Made by a program: the position numbers and the translations under genes
The notes under the pieces: generated by a model
Told to the model about the DNA's origin: nothing
Database searches by the model: none
The model's input: the letters and a program-made list of their open reading frames with translations, nothing else
In this document: positions 7,820-17,976 of the stretch, in pieces
Layout of the letters: every line of letters starts with the position of its first letter
How positions within the stretch are numbered: position 1 is the first letter of the stretch
Source: Flavobacteriaceae bacterium S0862
Lineage (GTDB): Bacteria > Bacteroidota > Bacteroidia > Flavobacteriales > Flavobacteriaceae
Length of the DNA stretch: 64,000 nt
Reading direction: 5' to 3'
NCBI GenBank assembly: GCA_023015825.1
Contig: JALKAW010000005.1
Location: 62,001 to 126,000 of the forward strand

Positions 7820-9622
7820 ATGAAAAAAATATTTTTAATACTTACGCTTTTAGTCTTTTTTAACTGTAAAGACATGTTAAAAAAAGAAGAGGCCTCAAAA
7901 GGGGTTTCTACAACGTATGATATTTCGTTTGGAAATGCAGTGCATCACGAAGCCAATGTCGAAGCAACATTCACTAATTTAAATAATGGTGAAGTAGAGT
8001 TTAGAATGAGTCGTACTTCTCCAGGACGTTATGCGTTGCACGAGTTTATGAAAAATATATATGCAGTTAAAGTAACCGATAGCCAAGGAAACGAACTGGA
8101 AGCGACGAGACCAGATCCTTATTCTTGGAAAGTAAATGGTCATGATGGTACCCTAAAAGTATCATACACATTGTTTGCTAATAGAGGAGGTGGAACGTAT
8201 GCTCAAATAGATGAAACACATGCACATTTAAATATTCCTGCGACTTTTATGTATGCACCAAGTTTGGCTAATGACGAAATGGAAGTAACATTTAACGTGC
8301 GAGAAGACTTAAACTGGAAAGTAGCAACACAGTTAAAACATAAAGAGGGAAACACATATTATGCACCTAATTTGCAGTATTTTATGGATAGTCCAACCGA
8401 AATTAGTGACCATGGCGTGCGCTCGTTTGATGTAAATGGACAAACAGTAAACCTTGTATTGCATCATAATGGCACAGATGCCGAATTGGATGAGTATTTC
8501 GAAAAAGTAAAAAAAGTAGTATTAGAGCAAGAAGCTGTTTTTGGTGAATTGCCAGATTTCGATTACGATAATTATTATTTCTTAGCATGCTACATACCTA
8601 ATGCATCTGGAGATGGCATGGAGCATCGTAACTCCACAGTTGTTACATCTACAAGAAGTTTGGCTGATGGAGGTATGAGAAGTAATATTGGTACAGTATC
8701 GCATGAATTTTTCCATGCGTGGAATGTTGAGCGTATTCGGCCTCAATCTTTAGAACCTTTCGATTTTGAAGAAGCAAATATGAGTGGTGAACTATGGTTT
8801 GCTGAAGGGTTTACAAGCTACTATACCAACTTAATTTTATGTCGCGCAGGACTCATGGAACCAGAAAATTACGTAAGAGGGCTTTCAGGAACCTTTAATT
8901 ATGTATGGAATTCTCCAGGGAGACAATTTTTTAATGTTATTGAAATGAGTTATCAAGCACCTTTTGTTGATGCTGCTCGTTCAGTAGATCCTGTAAATAG
9001 AGGAAATACCTTTATTTCGTATTATTCTTATGGAAGTGCTTTAGGTTTAGCTTTAGATTTGTCCCTTCGTGAAAAAAATCTAAATATAGATGACTACATG
9101 AAGTTAGTGTGGAATACATTAGGAAAGGATGAAAAACCATATACCATTCCAGATTTACAGAATGCACTTAACGAATATGCAGGCGAAGGATTTGGAGACA
9201 CGTTCTTCAATAATTATGTACATAAAAGTGGTATGCCAGACATGAAACGTTTGTTTGAAACAGTTGGTGTATCGTTAGCGCAAGACGGTACAAAACCAAG
9301 TTTTGGAGCAAGTGTTAGACAGGGCAAAATTTTTGGCTATACAAGTATTGGTTCATCAGCTTATGAAGCTGGATTGGAGAATGGTGATGCAATTATTCAA
9401 ATGGGAGATTATGTGTTAAGTGATGATTTAAATTTTAATACAGTAATGACAAAGTTTAAAGCAGGCGATGTCGCTAAAGTAGTGTACGAACGTTTAGGAA
9501 ATAGAAAAGAAACAACCCTAACTTTTAAACCAGATCCTTCGTATTCTATAAGTATAGATGAAAATGCTAGCGACCAGCAAAAAGCAGCAAGAGAAACTTG
9601 GTTGAGCAAAAAAAGCAAATAA
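7820..9622 (+). CDS. M61 (glycyl aminopeptidase-type) metallopeptidase lipoprotein with PDZ domain
   Basis: This protein has 600 residues. It starts with a lipoprotein signal (MKKIFLILTLLVFFNCKD, lipobox Cys16). The zinc site HEFFH is at residues 295-299 (VSHEFFHAWNVERIRP), with the third ligand Glu329 in LWFAEGFTSYY, an arrangement diagnostic of family M61. The N-terminal about 220 residues form the beta domain seen in these enzymes. A PDZ-like domain lies at about 490-580 (GYTSIGSSAYEAGLENGDAIIQMGD). It probably acts on peptides in the periplasm or at the outer membrane. A likely promoter is TTTG at 7762-7765 with TATCTTAG at 7783-7790. It appears monocistronic. Confidence 0.9.
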   Translation: MKKIFLILTLLVFFNCKDMLKKEEASKGVSTTYDISFGNAVHHEANVEATFTNLNNGEVEFRMSRTSPGRYALHEFMKNIYAVKVTDSQGNELEATRPDPYSWKVNGHDGTLKVSYTLFANRGGGTYAQIDETHAHLNIPATFMYAPSLANDEMEVTFNVREDLNWKVATQLKHKEGNTYYAPNLQYFMDSPTEISDHGVRSFDVNGQTVNLVLHHNGTDAELDEYFEKVKKVVLEQEAVFGELPDFDYDNYYFLACYIPNASGDGMEHRNSTVVTSTRSLADGGMRSNIGTVSHEFFHAWNVERIRPQSLEPFDFEEANMSGELWFAEGFTSYYTNLILCRAGLMEPENYVRGLSGTFNYVWNSPGRQFFNVIEMSYQAPFVDAARSVDPVNRGNTFISYYSYGSALGLALDLSLREKNLNIDDYMKLVWNTLGKDEKPYTIPDLQNALNEYAGEGFGDTFFNNYVHKSGMPDMKRLFETVGVSLAQDGTKPSFGASVRQGKIFGYTSIGSSAYEAGLENGDAIIQMGDYVLSDDLNFNTVMTKFKAGDVAKVVYERLGNRKETTLTFKPDPSYSISIDENASDQQKAARETWLSKKSK

Positions 9623-9661
9623 TTTAAGAACTTCTTTATATTAAAAACTAAAGCAAATATG

Positions 9662-9669
9662 TACCTTTA
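9662..9669 (+). promoter_or_regulatory. Candidate -7 element close to the umuC start (TACCTTTA)
   Basis: TACCTTTA resembles the TAnnTTTG -7 consensus and ends only 5 bases before the umuC ATG at 9675. If used, the transcript would begin at or within a few bases of the start codon. No clear -33 element is visible. Confidence 0.35.
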
Positions 9670-9674
9670 TAAAC

Positions 9675-10931
9675 ATGTTTGCTTTAGTTGATTGTAATAA
9701 TTTTTATGCCTCCTGTGAACGCGTTTTTAATCCAAATTTACGCGAAAAACCTATTGCTATTTTAAGTAATAATGATGGTTGTGTTATTTCTATGAGTGAC
9801 GAAGCCAAGGCACTACAATTACCATTTGGAGCACCAATTTTTAAGTGGGAAGGATTCTGTAAAGCAAACAATATAAAAGTATTATCATCAAACTACCCAT
9901 TGTATGGAGACATGAGTAGTCGTGTTATGTCAATTTTGCAACAATATACACCAGATGTTGAGGTATATAGTATTGATGAGGCATTTTTAGAATTTATAGG
10001 TTTCGATGCATATAATTTGGATGATTATGGAAATCAAATAAGACAGCGTATTTTAAAATGGACAGGTATTCCAACATCTGTAGGTGTTGCGCCAACAAAA
10101 GCATTATCCAAAGTAGCCAATAAAATTGCACGAAAGTTTCCTAGTGAAACTAATGGTGTTTATGTTATAGATTCTGAAAAAAAACGAATTAAAGCTCTAA
10201 AATGGATTAAACTAAAAGATGTTTGGGGAATAGGAAGGAAGCTAGAAAAACGGTTAGCTGTAAAAAACTGTAAAACAGCGTTTGATTTTGTACAACTATC
10301 GGATGAGTGGGTTCGCAAAAATTTTTCAATAACCGAGTGGAAACTTAAAAAAGATTTAGAAGGGATCCCTACGTTAAAACTAGACGAGATTAAAACAAAA
10401 CGAGCCATTGCTACAACCCGAAGTTTTGAATATACTTTTTCAGATATTGATAATATAAAGGAACGTATCTCAACCTTTGCAACAAGTTGTGCCGAAAAGC
10501 TACGCAAACAAGAATCTAGCTGTCATATGATTATTGTTTTATTAAGTAGTGATAGACATAAAAAAGAATTAGAGCAACATCGTGCTAGTAGAGTAGTAAA
10601 ACTATCATATCCTACGGATTCAACACTTACTATATGCAAATATGCAGTAGAAGCTGTGACATCAATTTTTAAAAAAGGTATAAAATATAAACGAGCAGGT
10701 GTTATTGTAACGGGATTAGTCCCTACTAACAATCACCAATTACACTTGTTTGAACATGAGAATCCTAAGCATAAACCACTAATGACAGCTATTGATGGCA
10801 TCAATAAAAAGTATAGAGATTACAAGGTCAAACTTGGGAATCAAGATTTAGAACGTACATGGAAAATGCGCCAAGAGCGATTATCACCAAGATATACAAC
10901 AAATATTAATGAGATTATTAAAGTAAGATAA
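9675..10931 (+). CDS. umuC: UmuC, catalytic subunit of translesion DNA polymerase V
   Basis: This 418-residue protein is a Y-family polymerase. The palm motif FALVDCNNFYASCERVF supplies the first acidic metal ligand (D6), and VYSIDEAFLE supplies D101/E102. The thumb HhH (WGIGRKLEKRL), the little-finger domain and a UmuC-type C-terminal extension are all present, and length matches family members (about 420). The product copies damaged DNA with low fidelity together with processed UmuD. Its stop overlaps the umuD start by 1 base (TAATG), indicating coupling. The gene order umuC-umuD is reversed relative to Escherichia coli. Confidence 0.95.
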   Translation: MFALVDCNNFYASCERVFNPNLREKPIAILSNNDGCVISMSDEAKALQLPFGAPIFKWEGFCKANNIKVLSSNYPLYGDMSSRVMSILQQYTPDVEVYSIDEAFLEFIGFDAYNLDDYGNQIRQRILKWTGIPTSVGVAPTKALSKVANKIARKFPSETNGVYVIDSEKKRIKALKWIKLKDVWGIGRKLEKRLAVKNCKTAFDFVQLSDEWVRKNFSITEWKLKKDLEGIPTLKLDEIKTKRAIATTRSFEYTFSDIDNIKERISTFATSCAEKLRKQESSCHMIIVLLSSDRHKKELEQHRASRVVKLSYPTDSTLTICKYAVEAVTSIFKKGIKYKRAGVIVTGLVPTNNHQLHLFEHENPKHKPLMTAIDGINKKYRDYKVKLGNQDLERTWKMRQERLSPRYTTNINEIIKVR

Positions 10932-11368
10932 TGACAAAATTAACCCAAAATTTAACCTTTTTCACACCTCAAAAAACAGATAGTTTAGGTGCAATATTAG
11001 TAGATACTGGAATTTCCGCTGGGTTTCCATCGCCTGCCGAAGATTTTAAACAAGAACGTTTATCTTTAGATGAAGTGCTTATTAAAAATAAGGAAGCAAC
11101 TTTTTTTGCACGTGTAAGTGGGCAATCTATGATTAACGCAGGTTTAAATGATAATGACTTATTAATTATAGACAGAAGCCTAGAACCTGAACATAATAAA
11201 ATTGCTGTTTGCTTTTTAGATGGAGAGTTTACAGTTAAGCGATTAAAAGTAGAAAGCGATGGTGTATGGCTTCAACCAGAAAACGATAATTATAAACCTA
11301 TTAAAATAACCCAAGACAATCAATTTGTTATTTGGGGAATTGTAGTTAACGTAATTAAAAGTGTCTAA
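10931..11368 (+). CDS. umuD: UmuD, self-cleaving S24 peptidase subunit of polymerase V
   Basis: The protein has 145 residues. The autocleavage bond is visible as A30-G31 in SAGFPSPAED. The Ser/Lys dyad is S66 (VSGQSMINAG) and K103 (GEFTVKRL), as in LexA/UmuD. The RecA filament triggers cleavage to the active UmuD' form in the known systems. Translation is coupled to umuC by the TAATG overlap. It converges on the next gene with a 4-base overlap at 11365-11368. Confidence 0.95.
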   Translation: MTKLTQNLTFFTPQKTDSLGAILVDTGISAGFPSPAEDFKQERLSLDEVLIKNKEATFFARVSGQSMINAGLNDNDLLIIDRSLEPEHNKIAVCFLDGEFTVKRLKVESDGVWLQPENDNYKPIKITQDNQFVIWGIVVNVIKSV

Positions 11369-12063
11369 CCTTTATTAACTGAGCTATTTATAAAATTAAT
11401 AAGCTTTATCAAATCAGGTTCTTTTGAAAGCTTAATTTTATTTTTTTTAATATAATCTTTTATCTCTTTATCATTAGAAAACAGGGTTAAGAATGTTTTC
11501 TGTTTAGAAGGTAATTCTTGCAAGACATCTTCACTACTCAGTTGGATATAAAAGGTCTCTTTTTCTTTAGAAAAATAGGCAGGTTTATCTTTATCGTAAG
11601 TAGTAATAGCAGGTGTTTTAGGAGTGTACTTTTTTTCCAGTTTCTTGTATAGAGAAGTGGTATTAGTCTTTAAAACTTCAACAAAATATCCAAGTTTATC
11701 TTTGCTTACTTCTTTTAAAGAAACATAGGAGTTTGGACTACCTTTGGGAGTTATTCTGTAATTTCCTTTGCTATTATCTAAAACAATGGTCTTTTGGTCA
11801 TTTAATTTCACCTCCATTTCATCGTCATAAGCATTATACCTAACCCAGTAGAATTTGTCACCAGGGGAAATTTTGGCTGAAATAAAATTTTCCGTTAAGT
11901 AAGGTGTTCCTTTAGCATCAGAATACCTGTTTTCATTGTTTTCTAGAGAACGACCTGTTGCTATAAGATGTTCAACATCTCTGATGGAATTATTTAGTAT
12001 TTGCTGTGAAAAACAGTTAAAAGAAATTCCAATTAATATGAGAATGAATAAGGGTTTTTTCAT
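11365..12063 (-). CDS. Secreted protein of unknown function, tandem paralogue 1
   Basis: The protein has 232 residues with signal peptide MKKPLFILILIGISFNCFSQ. The mature part shares long matches with the upstream neighbour: GTPYLTENF versus GSPYLTDVF, YNAYDDEMEVKL versus YNAVDDEIEVKL, DKDKPAYFSK versus SKDKPAHFSK, and a lysine-rich C-terminus (NKIKLSKEPDLIKLINFINS). The two genes are therefore a recent tandem duplication in one operon, with 32 bases between them. No catalytic motif is visible. A periplasmic or surface role is inferred from the signal peptide only. Its stop overlaps the end of umuD. Confidence 0.75.
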   Translation of the reverse strand: MKKPLFILILIGISFNCFSQQILNNSIRDVEHLIATGRSLENNENRYSDAKGTPYLTENFISAKISPGDKFYWVRYNAYDDEMEVKLNDQKTIVLDNSKGNYRITPKGSPNSYVSLKEVSKDKLGYFVEVLKTNTTSLYKKLEKKYTPKTPAITTYDKDKPAYFSKEKETFYIQLSSEDVLQELPSKQKTFLTLFSNDKEIKDYIKKNKIKLSKEPDLIKLINFINSSVNKG

Positions 12064-12095
12064 TATGATTTTTATATTAAGAGTTTAATAAAATA

Positions 12096-12845
12096 TTATT
12101 TCTTAAGATTATTTATAAAAGAGATGAGTTCTATTAAATCCTCTTCTTTAGTAAGTTTAATTTTATTATCCCCAATAAAGTTCTTAATATCGTTTTGATT
12201 GTTTTTAAACATTTCTAGAAAAGATTTTTTCTTTTTTGATATCAGTTTTGCGGGGCCTTCAGGAGTTAGCTGAATATAAAAAACCTCTTCGAGTTTCGAA
12301 AAGTGAGCAGGTTTATCCTTACTGTAATTATCGGTAGCTTTTGTTGCCTGGATAAAATCTTTTGTTTTTTTCTTGTAAAGAGAAACGTTGTCTGTTTTTT
12401 TAACATCAATAAAATAAGCAGGTTTATTATTTAAGGCATCATCCAGAGTCGTAAATGTTTCTCCACTTTCTTTAAAAACAATAATATATTTTTTAAAGGA
12501 GTTATCTAATATTATAGTTTTGGTAGCACTTAATTTAACCTCTATCTCATCGTCTACAGCATTATATTTTACAAAAAATAAATCATTATCAGGGTAAACT
12601 GTAGCAGGAACAAAAACATCGGTTAGATAAGGAGAGCCTTTTACATTTATATATCTAGAGCCATCAGCAGCTTGCATTCTATCTAAATCTACTTGATCAC
12701 CAATGTTTCTTATGTCTTTCGGGATAACTCCTTGAGCTAGACAATTAAAAGAAAAGCTAAGAGCAATAAATAAAACTATAATTTTTCTCATCATATTTTT
12801 TTTAAGTTTAGTAAATATATAAAATGACAACTTAATAAGTATCAA
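12096..12845 (-). CDS. Secreted protein of unknown function, tandem paralogue 2
   Basis: The longest frame has 249 codons, but the Met at 12791-12789 (MRKIIVLFIALSFSFNCLAQ) begins a normal signal peptide, so the true start is probably 12791 or 12794, giving about 231 residues like its partner. The sequence parallels the downstream paralogue along its length, including the FYIQL strand, the DDEIEVKL motif and the C-terminal NKIKLTKEEDLIELISFINN helix. The upstream 145 bases to the symporter gene hold divergent promoters; I saw nothing else there. Confidence 0.75.
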   Translation of the reverse strand: MILIKLSFYIFTKLKKNMMRKIIVLFIALSFSFNCLAQGVIPKDIRNIGDQVDLDRMQAADGSRYINVKGSPYLTDVFVPATVYPDNDLFFVKYNAVDDEIEVKLSATKTIILDNSFKKYIIVFKESGETFTTLDDALNNKPAYFIDVKKTDNVSLYKKKTKDFIQATKATDNYSKDKPAHFSKLEEVFYIQLTPEGPAKLISKKKKSFLEMFKNNQNDIKNFIGDNKIKLTKEEDLIELISFINNLKK

Positions 12846-12990
12846 AAATTAAGCCAATATTAGAATTTACTCTTAAGAAGTAGAAGAACTTAAAATATTT
12901 TTTATTGAAAATAAAATGAAAAGCAGATATTCAAATTGGTAAGATTGTATTTTATATATTTATAACACTACTAACTAAAATCTTTCACTA

Positions 12991-14802
12991 ATGGTAGATT
13001 TATCCACATTAGATATTTCTCTTATCATCTTATTTTTTGCAATCACACTTTTTATAGGCATTTATGTCTCAAAACAATCAGGTAAAAGTTCAGCCGAATA
13101 CTTTTTATCGGGAAGAAGTATGCCTTGGTGGTTATTGGGTGTTTCTATGGTAGCGACAACGTTTTCTACAGATACGCCAAATTTGGTTACAGATATTGTA
13201 CGTAATAATGGTGTTTCTGGTAATTGGGTTTGGTGGGCGTTTTTGATTACTGGATTACTGACTGTCTTTGTTTATGCAAAATTATGGCGTAAGTCTAAAG
13301 TAAACACAGATATTGAGTTTTATGAGTTGCGATACGGAGGTGCTCCTGCTCGTTTTTTAAGGAGCTTTAGAGCCGTTTATTTAGGTGTTATATTCAATAT
13401 TTTAGCCATGGCTGGTGTAACATTAGCAGCCATTAAAATAGGAAGTGTTATGCTTGGTCTCGCACCAATAGAAACTGTTCTATACGCTGGTGTTATTACG
13501 GTTATTTTTAGTGCTTTAGGCGGTTTTAAAGGCGTTGTTTATACAGATTTCATTCTTTTTTTTACTGCAATGGCAGGAGCTATTGGAGCAGCATATTATT
13601 TAGTTGGATTGCCAGAAATAGGGGGATTAGAGAGTTTGCTTCAACATGAAAATGTAGCAGATAAGCTAAATATCTTACCAGATTTTAGTAATACAGAAGC
13701 ACTAATTACTTTACTTATTATTCCGTTAGCAGTCCAATGGTGGAGTAGCTGGTATCCAGGAGCCGAACCAGGAGGTGGAGGTTATATTGCACAACGAATG
13801 TTAGCAGCCAAAGACGAAAATCATGCTATTGGAGCTACTTTTTTCTTTAATATTATGCACTATGCTTTACGCCCGTGGCCTTGGATAATTGTGGCATTAG
13901 CATCACTTGTTATTTTTCCAGATTTAGCTAGTATTCAAGAGGCCTTCCCAAATGTAGCCGAAGACAAACTTGGACATGATTTGGCTTATTCAGCTATGTT
14001 AACTAAGCTACCTAGTGGCTTATTAGGTTTGGTATTAGCGTCATTAGTTGCTGCTTATATGAGTACCATTTCCACGCATTTAAATTGGGGAAGTTCATAT
14101 ATAGTAAACGATTTCTACAAGCAGCAAATAAATAAAAATGCTACAGAAAAGCAATTAGTGAGAGTTGGTAGAATTTCAACGGTATTATTAATGGTTTTTA
14201 GTGCATTATTTGCCCTCGTTTTACAAAACGCATTGCAGTTATTTGATATTATTTTAATGTTTGGAGCAGGAACAGGACTCATATTTATTTTGCGTTGGTT
14301 TTGGTGGCGTATTAATGCATGGAGTGAAATTTCTGCCATGTTTGTTTCTGGGTTTGTATCTATATTAATCACATTTACTTCTTTAGGGGAAACGCTGTTT
14401 GGAAATGATGGACTTATGCCTTCTTGGGCAAAATTTCCGTTTATAGTTTTAGTGACTTCCATAGTTTGGATTGCTGTAACATATTTAACACAGCCTGAAA
14501 GCAAAGAAGTGCTTCAGCAGTTTTATAAGAAAATCCAACCAGGAGGTCCAGGATGGAACAAAGTGGTTAATGAAGCACGTGCTGAAAATATTGAAGTAGT
14601 TGATTCTAATGAAGGTTGGAGTGTACCATCAGGGATTATTGCTATGTTAGTTGGTTGTGTGTTGATTTATAGTGTCATGTTTGCTACAGGACACTTCATT
14701 TACGGTGAATACACAAGTGCATTGGCATTGTCTGGATTGGCTATAGCTTCGACGTTTATTCTAATTAAACTTTGGAAAAAAATAAAGGCTAACATCTTAT
14801 AA
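12991..14802 (+). CDS. Sodium:solute symporter (SSS family)
   Basis: This 603-residue membrane protein has more than a dozen hydrophobic segments and matches the SSS/SGLT-like family: an N-terminal helix (LIILFFAITLFIGIYVSKQ), the SAEYFLSGRSMPWWLLGVSM loop typical of the family, the ALGGFKGVVYTDFILFF segment, and AAYMSTISTHLNWGSSYIVND in the sodium-site helix. It probably couples sodium entry to uptake of a small solute. It is followed after 1 base by a NagX-like acyltransferase gene, which suggests an amino sugar or related cell-wall/glycan metabolite as substrate, but sequence alone does not fix it. Confidence 0.9.
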   Translation: MVDLSTLDISLIILFFAITLFIGIYVSKQSGKSSAEYFLSGRSMPWWLLGVSMVATTFSTDTPNLVTDIVRNNGVSGNWVWWAFLITGLLTVFVYAKLWRKSKVNTDIEFYELRYGGAPARFLRSFRAVYLGVIFNILAMAGVTLAAIKIGSVMLGLAPIETVLYAGVITVIFSALGGFKGVVYTDFILFFTAMAGAIGAAYYLVGLPEIGGLESLLQHENVADKLNILPDFSNTEALITLLIIPLAVQWWSSWYPGAEPGGGGYIAQRMLAAKDENHAIGATFFFNIMHYALRPWPWIIVALASLVIFPDLASIQEAFPNVAEDKLGHDLAYSAMLTKLPSGLLGLVLASLVAAYMSTISTHLNWGSSYIVNDFYKQQINKNATEKQLVRVGRISTVLLMVFSALFALVLQNALQLFDIILMFGAGTGLIFILRWFWWRINAWSEISAMFVSGFVSILITFTSLGETLFGNDGLMPSWAKFPFIVLVTSIVWIAVTYLTQPESKEVLQQFYKKIQPGGPGWNKVVNEARAENIEVVDSNEGWSVPSGIIAMLVGCVLIYSVMFATGHFIYGEYTSALALSGLAIASTFILIKLWKKIKANIL

Positions 14803-14803
14803 G

Positions 14804-15901
14804 ATGGTTTTAAATAATAGAGTTGAGTCTGTTGATCTATTGCGAGGACTAACTATTGTAGCAATGATTTTGGTAAACAATCCAGGAACTTGGAGCCATG
14901 TGTATGCACCTTTACTTCATGCAGAATGGCATGGATTAACACCAACCGATTTAATTTTTCCTTTCTTTTTATTTATTGTTGGTATTTCTATTCATTTGGC
15001 TTATAGAAACAAACCTAAGAATACGTCTACTTATAAAAAGATAATTATTAGGAGTTTAAAACTATTTGGCTTGGGTTTTTTTCTTGCATGGTTTTTACCC
15101 TACTTTCCTTTTTTTAGAGACTTAGAAGTTGTGAGAATTCCAGGAGTTTTGCAACGAATAGGATTTGTATTTTTCTTTTCAGCTATTTTATATTTGAATT
15201 GTAATTGGAAAACACTGATTGGAATAGGTTTAGTAATTTTAATAGGTTATTGGTTACTTTTAGGCTTTGTCCCATTGCCAGATGGAGCGTTACCAACATT
15301 TGATAGAGCGTCAAATAACTGGGCTATGTATATTGATTCAAATATACTTGGAGAACATATGTGGAAAGAAGATTATGACCCTGAAGGATTAACGAGTTCT
15401 TTACCAGCAATAGCTACTTGTATCACAGGAATTTTAATAGGTAGAATGTTAACGAGTAATAAGAGTAATTTAGTTACTAACTTAATTATTATTTCTATTG
15501 CCTTCTTAATTACTGGTTATATATGGAGCTTGTGGTTTCTATTAAACAAAGCCATTTGGAGCAGTAGTTTTGTATTAGTTACTAGTGGTTGGGCAACTTT
15601 AATCTTGGCTATTATTTATTATTTGCAAGATATTAAGCAGATTAAATTTGGAGTTATTTTTAAGCAAGTAGGAATGAATGCAATTACGATATTCTTCTTA
15701 TCGGGTGTTATTGCTAAAACATTTTATCTAACTAAAGTTGGTGAAAACCAAAGAATCCACTCTTGGTTATATGAAACCTTTTTCACATATGATTTTTTAA
15801 GTAGTAAACTCTCTTCTTTTCTTTATGCTTTAGTTGTGATAGGATTTTATTTGTGGTTAGCAAACGTATTATATAGAAAGAAGGTTTTTATTAAAGTTTA
15901 A
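14804..15901 (+). CDS. NagX-like membrane acyltransferase (DUF1624/DUF5009; heparan-alpha-glucosaminide N-acetyltransferase-like)
   Basis: This 365-residue polytopic membrane protein begins with the hallmark segment VESVDLLRGLTIVAMILVNNPGTW and continues with HAEWHGLTPTDLIFPFFLFI, typical of the YeiB/HGSNAT/NagX group; the HAEWHG histidines are candidates for the acyl-transfer site. About 10 membrane segments are seen. In relatives it transfers acetyl groups to amino sugars across the membrane. The start is 1 base after the symporter stop (TAAgATG), so the two are translationally coupled. The product ends at a strong terminator hairpin. Confidence 0.82.
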   Translation: MVLNNRVESVDLLRGLTIVAMILVNNPGTWSHVYAPLLHAEWHGLTPTDLIFPFFLFIVGISIHLAYRNKPKNTSTYKKIIIRSLKLFGLGFFLAWFLPYFPFFRDLEVVRIPGVLQRIGFVFFFSAILYLNCNWKTLIGIGLVILIGYWLLLGFVPLPDGALPTFDRASNNWAMYIDSNILGEHMWKEDYDPEGLTSSLPAIATCITGILIGRMLTSNKSNLVTNLIIISIAFLITGYIWSLWFLLNKAIWSSSFVLVTSGWATLILAIIYYLQDIKQIKFGVIFKQVGMNAITIFFLSGVIAKTFYLTKVGENQRIHSWLYETFFTYDFLSSKLSSFLYALVVIGFYLWLANVLYRKKVFIKV

Positions 15902-15907
15902 TAAAGA

Positions 15908-15936
15908 AAAAGGCGAAACATATAGTTTCGCCTTTT
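15908..15936. terminator. Bidirectional rho-independent terminator
   Basis: A 12-bp perfect stem, AAAAGGCGAAAC (15908-15919) and GTTTCGCCTTTT (15925-15936), encloses the loop ATATA. The A and T runs on both sides let it serve the NagX-like gene on the plus strand and atpC on the minus strand. Confidence 0.9.
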
Positions 15937-15956
15937 GTATTTTGAGTTAATAAAAT

Positions 15957-16232
15957 TTAGTCTGCTAGAACTATAATTTTATTATCATTCATTTCAATAG
16001 TACCAGAGTTTATAGGTAACCAAACACCTTTATCAGCTTTAGTAAATTTATCTTCAACCTCTTCATCAAGTTGAATATCACCATACACCTTTACATGTCC
16101 TTCTTTAAGCAAAGAAACAATTGGCGCGTGATCTTTTAGCATTTCAAATTCACCGTTCACTCCTGGAACAGCAACCGATACTACTTCTCCACTATATAAA
16201 GTGGCTTCTGGTGTTACAATTTCTAAATGCAT
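15957..16232 (-). CDS. atpC: F1Fo ATP synthase epsilon subunit, short form
   Basis: With 91 residues it comprises only the N-terminal beta-sandwich (MHLEIVTPEATLYSGEVVSVAVPG, GEFEMLKDHAPIVSLL). The C-terminal helical hairpin that inhibits ATP hydrolysis in many bacteria is missing. The usual length is about 135, but the short form is common in Bacteroidota. A small insertion of acidic residues (QLDEEVEDKF) is present. It lies 17 bases downstream of atpD in the same operon, detached from the rest of the ATP synthase genes. Confidence 0.95.
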   Translation of the reverse strand: MHLEIVTPEATLYSGEVVSVAVPGVNGEFEMLKDHAPIVSLLKEGHVKVYGDIQLDEEVEDKFTKADKGVWLPINSGTIEMNDNKIIVLAD

Positions 16233-16249
16233 TCTTTAATTATATTAAA

Positions 16250-17782
<1,533 letters not shown>

Positions 17783-17820
17783 TTAAAATTTAATTGAAAA
17801 ACAAGCTGTTTTTCGCGCTG

Positions 17821-17828
17821 CAAATATA
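17821..17828 (-). promoter_or_regulatory. -7 element of the atpD-atpC promoter
   Basis: On the minus strand this reads TATATTTG, a perfect match to TAnnTTTG, 63 bases upstream of the atpD start. A -33 TTTG is not obvious at the expected distance. Confidence 0.5.
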
Positions 17829-17924
17829 TGAGTTTTAATTAAAAAATCATACATAAATAGTATCAAAAAATTGAAGTTTTTTAATGCCCAAATTAGAGCA
17901 TATAAAAGTTGAATTAGAAAATAA

Positions 17925-17951
17925 AAAACCCAGAACAAAATTCTGGGTTTT
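17925..17951 (-). terminator. Rho-independent terminator after the SGNH gene
   Basis: An 11-bp stem, AAAACCCAGAA (17925-17935) with TTCTGGGTTTT (17941-17951), encloses the loop CAAAA. On the minus strand it follows the SGNH lipoprotein stop by about 25 bases and ends in a T run. Confidence 0.88.
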
Positions 17952-17976
17952 AATTATTTGTAAAATGAACTTTTTA

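Noticed and set aside
9671-9680. Perfect palindrome AAACATGTTT across the umuC start codon as an SOS operator
   Set aside because: It overlaps the coding start, is only 10 bp and AT-rich, and I saw no second copy at another repair gene; kept only as a remark.
10160-10507. 115-codon minus-strand frame opposite umuC
   Set aside because: Antisense shadow of a conserved polymerase gene.
14115-14504. 129-codon minus-strand frame opposite the symporter gene
   Set aside because: Fully inside a well-supported membrane-protein gene, low complexity reverse translation, no start signal.
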